Assembly (NCBI GenBank): GCA_015698045.1
Contig: BLAL01000357.1
Span: forward strand, 310,001-374,000
DNA: 64,000 bases
Direction of reading: 5' to 3'
DNA from: Rhizophagus clarus
Taxonomy: Eukaryota; Glomeromycota; Glomeromycetes; Glomerales; Glomeraceae
Part shown: positions 34,487 through 44,433 of the stretch, in pieces
Layout: each line of letters starts with the position of its first letter
How positions within the stretch are numbered: position 1 is the first letter of the stretch
The notes under the pieces: generated by a model
The model's input: only the letters and a program-made list of their open reading frames with translations
The model's database searches: none
What the model was told of the DNA's origin: nothing
Position numbers and translations under genes: made by a program

Positions 34487-35884
34487 ATCTTTTAATGTAA
34501 TCTCTGTATTATAGTTACAACCTGTAAAGATAAAATTAAAAAAAATAAAGGTTTCAAGAATGCTCTCCTTCAGGATAGTAAGGATAGTAGGTGATCCAGA
34601 AAGTAGACTCATTCACTCACTGTCAAATAGTAGCTTAGCTTAACGTAATAACTTACTAAAACTTTAATTAAGTTTTTTATTGCGCTCTTTGCCACGAGAA
34701 AATAAAATTAGCTATATAACTTATAGCCTAAATTATTGCATGTTAAAATTTTTTTTTTCGTCAATCATTTTTCTAAAAAAAAAAAAATGAAAGTACAGAT
34801 AAAAAAAAAAAAAATAAATAAATAAAATTTGATATATTAAAATGCTGTAAATAAAATTTTATTATTTATTGAAACTGTCAAGCAATGTTTTAAAAAAACA
34901 TATAATTATCGTTCAGATGCGGGATTTTAATAACCGGTATTTTTAAGTTTGTATTAATGGCATTAATTTCTATTGGGTGCCGCATTATTCCTCCGAACAT
35001 TCTTCGACTGATATATCTACTAATCATCCAATAACTACTTATTATTTAATGCATTTATTAGACGTTTATTTGAAAATTTATATACAAGAAAAGAACTTTT
35101 CATTAAATTTATTGGAATAATAAAAAATTAAATTTTAATTTAGTAATAGAAGCGAAAATAGTACGTGAAGTCTTTTATTCATGTTTTTTTTTTTAATAAA
35201 ATGATTTCCCGACTTACATATTAGCAATTAGATTTGATATAAATTATAAATTACACGCATTTTTTATTGATTATTATATAAAAAATTTTATTTGTTTTAC
35301 GATATTAGCGATGACGTAACAACAAAACTGCGGTTTTTTCAGAACACAAATGATTTGCACTGCGTGAAAATTTAATCATTACCGTTACGTTGGATTTTCT
35401 AAAATTATTTTTGATGTTGATTTATGTATCGTAGCTGAAGGGCCTATTTTAAGGATTAAATGAAGCAATTTCCTCTTAAATATGTCATTCATCAATAACT
35501 GAATATTTATTTATGATTTGATTTAAAATGTATATTACAACATTATTACAACATTAACACCCGCCTATTTACTTATTACATTGCACACGTAACACACAAC
35601 GCATTAAAACATCTAATACAGTTTTAATATACGCACTATTACATAATTCATCCATGTTTATAATTTTTAATTACAAAAAATGACTGACAAAATTTTCATT
35701 ATAACGAATTTTTTTTAAACTTAACGTAATCCATAATTCAAGTGTTATACAATTAACCGGTATAGGATTTATAACGAATTTTCTTATAACGAAGGTATGA
35801 TTGGCCAAACTACTAACTTCATTATAAAGTGAGTATAAAGCGAGTGGACAATAGTATTCATGGCATATCTTAAAATCCGTAATT
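34487..35884. other. Intergenic stretch with possible MITE debris
   Basis: AT-rich, with A and T homopolymers near 34740-34830. Near 35700-35800 the motif TTATAACGAA occurs three times around TTAACCGGTATAGG, which may be pogo-like terminal debris. No gene is supported; the frame at 35671-35895 crosses this repeat and is not convincing. Confidence 0.35.
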
Positions 35885-37320
35885 ACTAATTTCATTAAAA
35901 TTCTTCATATCTAAAATCTTTAATCACTCCATTATTTTTATATTTGTTAATCAATTTTACATAATCATCATCTTCATAAATAAAGTCACATGTAAATATG
36001 GAAAGTGCATGATCTTTCCATTTTTCTAAGAATTCCTCCAAAGCTTTTAAAGAAAATTTAAAATTTTGATAATTTTGAAAAAATCTAATTTCTCTTAGAT
36101 TGGTCGGTGCTGATCTTCCCCATTTTTTAAAAGTCTTTCTTCAGTTATCGCTTCATTCATATATATAGTTTATTAATAATGACTTTATATTTTGACAAAC
36201 TTTTAGTAATTTTCAAATTCAGCAAGACTTTTCTCTGATGATGAACATGTAAGACACAGATATTCAATTAAAGGACATTTTCATGAAATTTACGAGTTCA
36301 TTTCCATAATAATTTTCGTTGAGATAATTGTAAAAATCACTGCAGTCTATTAAAATTTTCTTTAGTTATTCTCCGCTATTTTCAATTATAATAGAAGCAG
36401 CTTTTAAATCATAAGAGTCGTAAAGATGTATTTTAAAGATCTCAAGATCACGGTAAACACACATTTTTAATTGTCCTTCATTGAAATGTTCTAAACCATT
36501 AATAATTAATGATTTTAGTTTATGAAATTTAGGGAGTATTTTTTCCAATGTATGATTATTATGCATAAAGTATAGATTTAAATGACTGATAATATCTGCC
36601 TTTTTTTTCCAATGCAAAGAAAATTCCCCTATAATCAAAAGTAGAATCTTCGATTTCATCCACCCATTCAAAATACTTTAAATTTTTTTAAACTTTAATT
36701 AATTTAACAATTCCAGGATTAGAATTTATTAAGATTTCATCATTAATAATGATGAGTCTCTGTATATGTTGACGAATACTTTCTAATTCATAAAAGTATG
36801 AAGCGTCAACAGACATATCACATTTTTAATTCATAAAGTGATTCAAAACAGAGTTTAGCTTCTGGAAGACAAAATATTTGATTTTCAATTGATCTCATAT
36901 TCAAATACTTCAATTCTGGACATTTCTTCATAAAAAAACCATAAAATTCTTGTTACAAAAGCAATTGATTCTTTGCGAAGAAGATCCAATAGAAATTTTA
37001 GAGTTTATAATACTTATGTTAATACTTCTACAAAAGGATAAATAATCAAACAAAAGTGATTTGCTTGAAATTGACTGTAATTATATTCCTTCTCTCGTTA
37101 GAGATTCTTTAACGCTATCAGTTAAATAAGAAGCAATAATGGCAAACAAATAATTTTTTTTTCTATAATCAATATCATAGCACCAAGGATTTCTCCATAA
37201 AATTGAAATCATAATATCACACCAAAGTATATTAACTACTAGACATGAAAAAAGGGATTTCGAATCACCCTGTAATTCTTCAAATATTAAGGAAAGAATA
37301 TCTTCATTGAGTTTTGACAT
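35885..37320 (-). pseudogene. Near-full-length F-box pseudogene
   Basis: ATG at 37320 (minus) starts MSKLNEDILSLIFEELQGDS, then LFSCLVVNILWCDIMISILW, but the frame stops after 79 residues. Family blocks continue in several frames: HKLKSLIINGLEHFNEGQLK and CVYRDLEIFKI at ~36480, IIIENSGE at ~36370, and the C-terminal KNNGVIKDFRYEEF near 35900. Overall length is like the intact genes (~1.43 kb), so it decayed by point changes and small indels rather than by insertion. Confidence 0.87.
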
Positions 37321-37984
37321 TTTTTAATGAAGAACGTTTAACATAGGTTTTTTACAATCGAAAGAAAGTGTATTTAAAAAAGGTTTTACGCAATTTATTA
37401 TTATCTGTTATTATTATTATTATTTTATTTAAAAAAAAAAGGAACAAGTACTATTAATAAACCGAAATCAGACTCCGGACAAAATATATTGTTCTGTACG
37501 ACCATGTGCGACCCATAATGTGATAATTACCCCACGAGTACCCAAAATATCACATCACATTATTGTGATTTCGTAATGATAAACAGTTACGTAGTAATAA
37601 AAAAAAAATTCAATATTCAAAAACATTGAAATTATTTTAAGAAATGAATATCTTATAAGTCAAATTAATAATTCTATACTAGTTAAGCCATTTTCATAAT
37701 ATTAATTAGTGTCAATTCCTAAATTAAAATATTTGTTCTGGCATTTCTGTTGTTAAAAGTTTATTCTGTATTAAATTGGTTAGATGTTCAAGAGGTTAAA
37801 TGATGACAACTGTATATATACTACATGTTTTATTTTCATTAATGAAAGCTACTATAATAATCTAAGTAACTGTTTAATCACAATCATACATTATGTGATA
37901 ACCACATCATGATTTGCGCAGAATTTTTTGTGGTTAATAACGGTTTGCCATGTGAAAACACAATTTCGCTTGCCGCATTTGCGG
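37321..37984. other. F-box upstream flank and AT-rich DNA
   Basis: The part to ~37490 (CTATTAATAAACCGAAATCA then GACTCCGGA) resembles the sequence upstream of the F-box copy at 21565 (CTATTAATAATAAATCGGGA then TCAGATCCGGA), so it is duplicated promoter-side DNA. From 37560 to 37984 I see no gene. AACGGTTTGCCATG at ~37947 resembles the right end of elements A-C, but no partner was found. Confidence 0.5.
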
Positions 37985-40010
37985 CAAGTACGGCTGGTAC
38001 GGCAGATGTCATAGCAGGTAGAGCCTGATCGCGACAGCTTTATATCTTATTTAATTTTAAGATCACAGAAAGCTGTAGATATCACGGCTCTCGAGACTTT
38101 TTTGTTTGTCCTATTAAATAAATTTCGTGTTTTTTTTTACAGCAGGTGTTTTGTAAATAGAGATTTTTGGTATAGATTTACATTCGTTTCTAAATTAATT
38201 AATTTTCTCTTCGGTTATTAAACTGAATAATTAATAATTATTTTTAGTTTTTCAAACCGTATGATTAATATTATTCCTTTAACAGCCAACAGTCTTTTAA
38301 ACTAAATACTGTATTAAAAAAATTTTTTTTTCATTTTATTGAACTGGTTTTATGAGTTTTTAAATTAACTAATGCTTAAGCAAAAAATTTTAACGGTTTA
38401 TTAAATAAAAATTCATTACTTTTTTGAATAGTTATTAAACCAAATGAATATTATACTTCTCCGCGAATTAGATTCTTGGATTGCCGAAATATTCGACAGC
38501 TATGCCGAATTCGAATTGATGCAACCGTAATTATTTTGACAGACATAATTATTATGACTGATACGATATCCTGCAATTAATCTTAATAAAACTTAAAAAA
38601 TAATATTTTTAACAGTTTATAAAAAGAAAAAATTTTACAACAATTAAAAGATTCTTTTATAAATATAAAATCATTTTTTTTATTAAAACGATTTTGAAAA
38701 AAACGCCAAAAATCTTTTTTTCTTATTAAAACGGTTTAAAAAATGTTAAAATCCTTTTTTTTTCGTTTTTTTTTATCAAACCGATTTAGAAAAAAACGTT
38801 TTTTTTTTATTAAAATATTAGAAAAAAACTTTTTGTTTTATTAAAATGATTAGAAAAAAACGTTTTTTTTTATTAAAATGATTTGAAGAAAACGTTAAAA
38901 TCTTTTTTGTTAAAACGATTGATAAATTTAAACGATTAATAAAAAATCATTTTTTGCATTTTTTTTTTTTTTTTTTTTTTTTATTAACTGAAGACAATTT
39001 AAAAATATAATGTTAAAAGATTTTAATGGTAAAGTCGTTTTAATTATTAAAACAATTTTTAAGTATAACGATTGATAAAAATTTTTTTTTAAAAAAAAAA
39101 CGTCATTCAGCTTAAAAACCGTTAAAAAAATTGGTTTAATCTTTTTTATTTTATTATCTAGTTTAATAATTTTTTTTTTTAAAAATATTCAGTTAAAAAA
39201 AACTGTTAAAAAATAGACTATTAATCATAATAACCATTAAAAAAAAATTTTTTATTTTCGCCTGCTCAAATTCGAATTCAAATTTCCTATACATAAAAAT
39301 AGCGAAGACCTATCTACTTAACTAATCTAATTCAAAGTTAAAATAAAAAAAAAAAGAAAAAGTAATTATAAAAATGCAAATTCCAATTTAAAAGTATTAT
39401 CCAGTCATGTCCCTATTAAAATATAGTTCATAAGTTGTCGAATTTATATTAACGTTAGGATCTCCCTCTAAAGCTGCTCTGACTCAACGGTCTACACAAC
39501 TTTGTGAGAAATGTGCTTAGTCTCTTGTATGAGTTTTCATTATGTTAAAATTTTTTTTTTTGATTAAGCATTAGTTAATTAAAAAACCATAAAAATTGAT
39601 TATCCGGTTTAATAAACTGTTTAAAAATATTTAGTTTAAAATACTGTTAACTATTAAAAGAATAATTGTTAATCATTCAGTTTAATTCAGTTTAACAAAC
39701 TGAAACTTGATAAACCGGATAATTAAAAAAATTAATTATTTTTTTTTAATTATCCGGTTTAATAGCCATTAAAAAATAAATAAATAAATCTTTTTTATAA
39801 TTGGATCCAGTGGAATGGTATAGGACCAAGTCAAAAAAATTTTTGACCTATTTTTGTTGAAAGAAAATTAATTAATTTAGAAATCTATACTAAAAAGCTC
39901 AAAAATCTCTATTCCCAAAAAAAGCTTATTACCAAAAACACCTGCCGCGATCAGGTGCTACCTGCCCCTGCAGTGCCTGCCGCTACCTGCTGCCGTACCT
40001 GCCGTACCTG
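37985..40010. mobile_element. Inverted-repeat element D, a related subtype
   Basis: The left end CAAGTACGGCTGGTACGGCA and the inverted right end CAGGTACGGCAGGTACGGCA match, followed on both sides by GCAGGTAG and CCTGATCGCG. Farther in, CAGCAGGTGTTTTG, GAGATTTTTGGTATAGATTT and AATTAATTAATTTTCTTTC-type blocks are mirrored. The core (38590-39800) is AT-rich, with AAAAAACGTTTTTTTTTATT and AAAACGATTT units, interrupted by unique DNA at 38440-38570 and 39255-39545. The right end abuts an F-box pseudogene. No 6-bp duplication is visible, and the ends lack TATGG, so it is a relative at best. Confidence 0.72.
38039..38138. mobile_element. 100-bp insertion in the left arm of D
   Basis: The right arm reads CCTGATCGCGGCAGGTG without a break. 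In the left arm the same block is split after CCTGATCGCGACAGC and resumes with ACAGCAGGTG, so ACAGC is duplicated around 100 bp of unrelated sequence. No terminal inverted repeat is evident, so the type is unknown. Confidence 0.55.
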
Positions 40011-40713
40011 TTCTCCGTTATTTTCAATTATAATTGAAGCTGCTTTTATAATTCGGCATAATTTGCTTTAAAAAATCTCAAGATCAAGATAAATGCATAT
40101 TCTTAATAATTCTTCACTTATTTGACATAAAGACCCGGAATTAGCTTATCTATGTTTTTAGTTTATAAAGTTTTGGTAATACCTTTTTACTATGCGATTA
40201 TTATATTTAGATATAATTTTATATGGTTGATAGTGTTCGTCTTTTTTTCTAATGCAGAAAGAATCATACTGTGAGAATCTGGCTTAGCAACACAAGGCTA
40301 ACATCTGGAATATGATGCTTAATTGATCTCATATCCGAATATTTCAATCCCGGACATTTCTTTATAAAAGACCATAAAATTCTTGTTTCTAGAATAATTT
40401 ATACCGACCAATAGAAATTATAGAGTTTATAACACTTAAATTAATACTTCTACAGAAAGATAAGTAATCAAACATTAGTAATTGATATCAACATGATGGT
40501 AGTTGTATTTCTCGTCTCTTTAAGAATCCTTTAATATCATCAGACAAACAAGAAACAATGATAATAATATCATGGCACCAAGGATTCTTCCATAAAATTG
40601 GAACCACAGTTTCACACTAAATCTATTGGCCATTAAACATAAAAAGAGTGATTTTGAATCATCTTATACTTCATCAAATATTAAGAAAAGAATATCTTTG
40701 TTGAGTTTTGACT
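40011..40713 (-). pseudogene. F-box pseudogene, C-terminal part removed at element D
   Basis: Minus strand. Near 40713 the read VKTQQRYSFLNI-type start has lost its ATG (family consensus MSKLNKDILFLIFEE). Blocks NRFSVKLWFQFYGRILGAMI-like remnants in shifted frames, GIEIFGYEINS and LYHKVLPKL-type middle pieces continue to 40020, where the family IIIENNGE block meets element D. The last ~190 codons are missing. It cannot be translated as one frame. Confidence 0.75.
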
Positions 40714-41518
40714 TCTTTATCTAAAAACAATGAAAACCGTTTTAGAATAAATATTTTATAAATGAAATATCCCTTTAAGAAGGTAACTTTAAAGAGTTTA
40801 CATAAAGGTTAAAAATTTTTTTTGTTTTAAAAAGGAACCAAACTATAATGATCATCGTTGGAATTGGACATTGTCAAATTCCCATTATTGGCTATTGGAC
40901 TTGAACTCTAATGGACTAGTCCAGTCCAATTCCAATTCTAAATGGACTATCTTTTATAATTTTAGCCAAATTTATACTATAATTTAGGCCGAATTATTGA
41001 TAATGTTGAATGTTTATTAACAATTTGTGTTGCTAATTAGCTATAATTAGTTATATAGATGATCGGTTGTATTTATCGTTATTTATTTATAAATTTAAAA
41101 AAATTCGTCTATCATGTGTCAAATAATAATAATTATAATTGTTGTTATTATGTTGGAAATTACAATTATCCAAGAATTTTTTACTTTGCCAAAAATGATC
41201 AGACAACTAAGCCAAAAATGATCAAAAGAATTTAGAAATATATGGTTTTTTTATAGTATTGTATTTTAATTAATATTTATTTAAGTGTTTTTTTTATATA
41301 AAAATAATCTTATAAAACACTTGTAATCAAATGATTGAACAATTAAAAAAAAACTTATACATAATAGAATAAATTCAATTTTTCGTTAATAAAATTTTTT
41401 TTGCATAATTAATAATTAATAATAAATAATTATCTAAGATTTAATTTTTTTGAATAATTAAGAAGAGTAATAGAAAAATTCTTTTTTATTTAATTAAATT
41501 AAAGTTGATGTTGATTAG
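40714..41518. other. Intergenic stretch with a small inverted repeat
   Basis: GGAATTGGACATTG at ~40860 and GTCCAATTCC at ~40927 form a short foldback. GCCAAAAATGATCA is repeated at ~41188 and ~41212. The rest is AT-rich with no gene. Confidence 0.4.
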
Positions 41519-41678
41519 ATAATGGTGTAGTTAGCCGAAAAACGGAGCTGCATTCCTGATTGCTGATCATCCGGACCTGGTTTAATCGTAGTAAATCCCT
41601 GGAATTCCGCGACGATCTACGCCTGAGCCAGGTCCGAACCACGTTTCGGCTTATTATTTTTCGGCTAACTACCATTAT
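41519..41678. mobile_element. 160-bp MITE with GTTAGCCGAAAAA ends
   Basis: The left end ATAATGGTGTAGTTAGCCGA then AAAA is mirrored at the right by ATAATGGTAGTTAGCCGAAA then AA. The interior is GC-rich and itself folds (GGACCTGGTTT with AGCCAGGTCC). The flanks TGTTGATTAG and TGAAGATTAG could be a 10-bp duplication with two mismatches, which would fit a MULE-derived MITE. Confidence 0.7.
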
Positions 41679-42059
41679 GAAGATTAGTATTATTTAACAT
41701 TTTTTAATATTCATATGATAATTATTTATTATTTTGTTACAATAAATATTCGGTTATTATTATTATTCTAAATTCATGTGCAACTATATACAACCCCCTT
41801 TTATGATTAAATTAACTTGTGTATTAATAAAATGAATGTAAAAAAGGAAGAGTTGAGATTACGAAAGCTCGCCCCTTTTTTAGCAAGCTATGTGATTTTT
41901 TGAGAATGTGATTCCGTCGATCACATTATTTTTGTATTACGAAATGCAAGGCTTTTTGTTTGTATTAATTGTGTGTTAATTATCCGAACATATCAAGGAA
42001 ACTAGGATTTTCTAGAATCAACTAATGGAACATTTTTTCAATAAAAATTACTAGTTTTA

Positions 42060-42091
<32 letters not shown>

Positions 42092-42349
42092 CTCCAGATT
42101 ACATAATAAATCAAACGTTTTTAAGCACCTAAATTTGATGAAAATGATGAAAATCATATCGCGTACATTGATCTTTTATTTTTCACAATAGTGATCAATT
42201 AATATATATATTGAAAATTTTGTTAATTTTTTATTTTATTTATTAAAACTAAAATTATTATTAATGATAGCGACATGAGATGTTGCTGACTTAGCCAAGT
42301 TTTTTAAAAAAAACTTGTTGTCACCTGATCACCAACGTTGAGGTGCAGC
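41679..42349. other. Intergenic AT-rich DNA, no gene seen
   Basis: Contains a 17-nt T run next to a 14-nt A run at about 42060-42090. No frame or element was recognised. Confidence 0.4.
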
Positions 42350-42800
42350 AACTTTGATCAGGAAAAAGGAAAGGGAAAACGAGAGAGAAAAAAAACGAGA
42401 GGAAAGGAGAAAACCGATAGGGAAAGAGGAAAACGGAAAAGAAAATGAAAACGAGAGGGAAGGGGAAAAACGAAAGGGAAGGGAAAAACGAAAGGGAAGA
42501 GGAAAAACGAGAGGGAAGGGGAAGAACGAAAGGGAAGGGGAAAAACGAAAGGGAAGGGAAAAACGAAAGGGAGGGGAAAAATGAAAGGGGAGGGAAAAAC
42601 GAGAGGGAAGGGAAAAACGAGAGGGAAGGGGAAAAACGAGAGGGAAGGGGAAAAACGAGAGGGAAGGGGAAAAACGAGAGGGAAGGGGAAAAACGAGAGG
42701 GAAGGGGAAGAACGAGGGGGGAGGGGAAAAACGAAAGGGGAGGGGAAAAACGAAAGGGGAGGGGAAAAACGAAATGAAGGGGAAAAACGAGAGGGAAAGA
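42350..42800 (+). repeat. Purine-only 19-bp minisatellite
   Basis: Units of GGGGAAAAACGAGAGGGAA repeat at exactly 19-bp spacing (ACG at 42618, 42637, 42656, 42675), with AACGAAAGGGAAG variants on both sides. The plus strand is almost entirely purine apart from one C per unit. Long frames on both strands (Lys/Arg/Glu-rich one way, Ser/Phe/Pro-rich the other) are products of this bias and not genes. Confidence 0.92.
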
Positions 42801-43010
42801 GAAAAGAAATATCGAAGGAAAAAGAAAAGAAACACGAGCGTACCCACCCACCCACCTAAAAAAAAAGAGAAAGTGAAAAATAACGATAATAAAAAAAAAA
42901 TTCGGAAAGGAAAGAATGAAATATCGAAGGGAGAAAAAAAAAAAGAAATACGAGCGTACCCACCCACCCACCTAAAAAAAAGAGAAAGCGAAAAAAAAAT
43001 AACGAAAATA
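42801..43010 (+). repeat. Two ~115-bp direct repeats with CCCACCCACCCACC
   Basis: AAATATCGAAGG, ACACGAGCGTACCCACCCAC, CCACCTAAAAAAAA and GAGAAAG recur in order near 42808 and 42918. The complementary strand has GGTGGGTGGGTGGG, a candidate guanine quadruplex, in each copy. Confidence 0.85.
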
Positions 43011-44413
43011 AACAATTAAAATAAAATAAAAGACGCAAATAGATTAGAAGATTTGGTGATTAGGGTAAATTGTTTTTACGTATACGAAGGAAAAAGAATA
43101 ATAAAATACTGTAATGAAAAGAAAAGATCGAAGGAATACGCAAAGGATTTAAAGATTAAGATAAATTATTTCTCTAACGAAATAAAAAAAAAGTATTTTT
43201 ATACAATTTTATGTCGTACAAGCTTTCACACAACTATTAATAACGGACTTACAATTTTTTACTTTTGATTTTTCAATATCACATGTATACAGTATGACTC
43301 AGATCGGTATTCGTTTAAAAAAGTATGAGTAATTTTTTTTTTAGACTCATATGATGTTATTATATTAATTGAAAACGCGTTGTTTATATTAACTTGGCTT
43401 GGGCGTGTCATATAACGATTGAATGAGTCATATCAGTATCACACGATTCGCATCTGCCATCTCTATTAAAATTACTTGTGTACAATTTTCTGTAATGCAT
43501 ACTTTATGGTTATGAATGTGAGAGAACATGCAACGAAATAAACATATACATTAGTGAGAAAATTGATTCACTATATACCAATTTACAGATTTAACGAAAA
43601 ATCACATTTCAAAAAAATAATAAAAGTTCTATACTATACAAACTATAAAATGTATATCACACCTCCCAAAATGATTCATCGGGATATAAAAAAATTATAC
43701 GCGTTCATCTAGCTATTGAGCAAGAAAAACACGATCATCATAAAAAACTTACTATCTGCTAATTGCTATATAACCTGCTAACCTACTTAAAGTAAAATCT
43801 CACAGAGCCGGTTTTATACTTCATACTGGTCTCCGCTATCACTTCATCAGACTCTTTGGAAGCTCGTTTCATATAAAATTTATTTTTAAATGCAGTGATT
43901 TTTATGAAGAAATTCGGGAATTTTTGTCTTTTATTAAAAAAAATCCCAAGTTTAATAACTTTGCATTTATTTAGATTCAAAAAAAATATTAAAAAGATGT
44001 ATAATAACCTTAAAAAGAATAAATTCTCCTAATATTTCGAAATAATAAAAATTTAAAAAAAAACTAATTAAAAAAAAACTATCTACTAGATAAAACATCT
44101 ACATTGATGTTACTATGAACCAAATTCCATAAATCATGTATTTGATCATTTCTCCATACTGTAGTATATGTTTCGTTCCTTCTAGGCTGAGGCCTGTCCC
44201 ATCTCTGAACGCATTGATTTTTAATATCATAATAATTTTATTTTTTATTTTTACAGGTGAGTGCCACAGATACAGTTATACATCAAAAGAAAGTACAAAG
44301 TACATCAAAATATGTATAAGAAAACTACTGTTGCGGCAAAATAATGCGTGACTAAAAGTTCGATTAAATCACATGATTGCGGATCAATGTTTAGAATGTT
44401 AAATATGTTAAAC
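43011..44413. other. Intergenic stretch, no supported gene
   Basis: Several short frames (43053, 43783, 44136) are AT-driven and lack recognisable content or splice structure. The end, TTAAATATGTTAAACATATG at 44399, resembles the right boundary of the TGCAATATR array at 49550, so it is probably the old left edge of that array. Confidence 0.4.
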
Positions 44414-44433
44414 ATATGCAATATGTGCAAAAA

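Noticed and set aside
37936-37955. AACGGTTTGCCATG as a solo end of the A-C family
   Set aside because: Only about 12 bp match, without the AAAAGTC block or a partner end.
41570-41640. GC-rich core of the 41.5-kb MITE as a possible tRNA gene
   Set aside because: It folds as a simple inverted repeat and lacks A-box and B-box sequences and an acceptor stem.
42321-43038. Ser/Phe/Pro-rich minus-strand frames and Lys/Glu/Arg-rich plus-strand frames up to 228 aa
   Set aside because: They are products of the 19-bp purine minisatellite, with overlapping long frames on both strands and no splice or start context.
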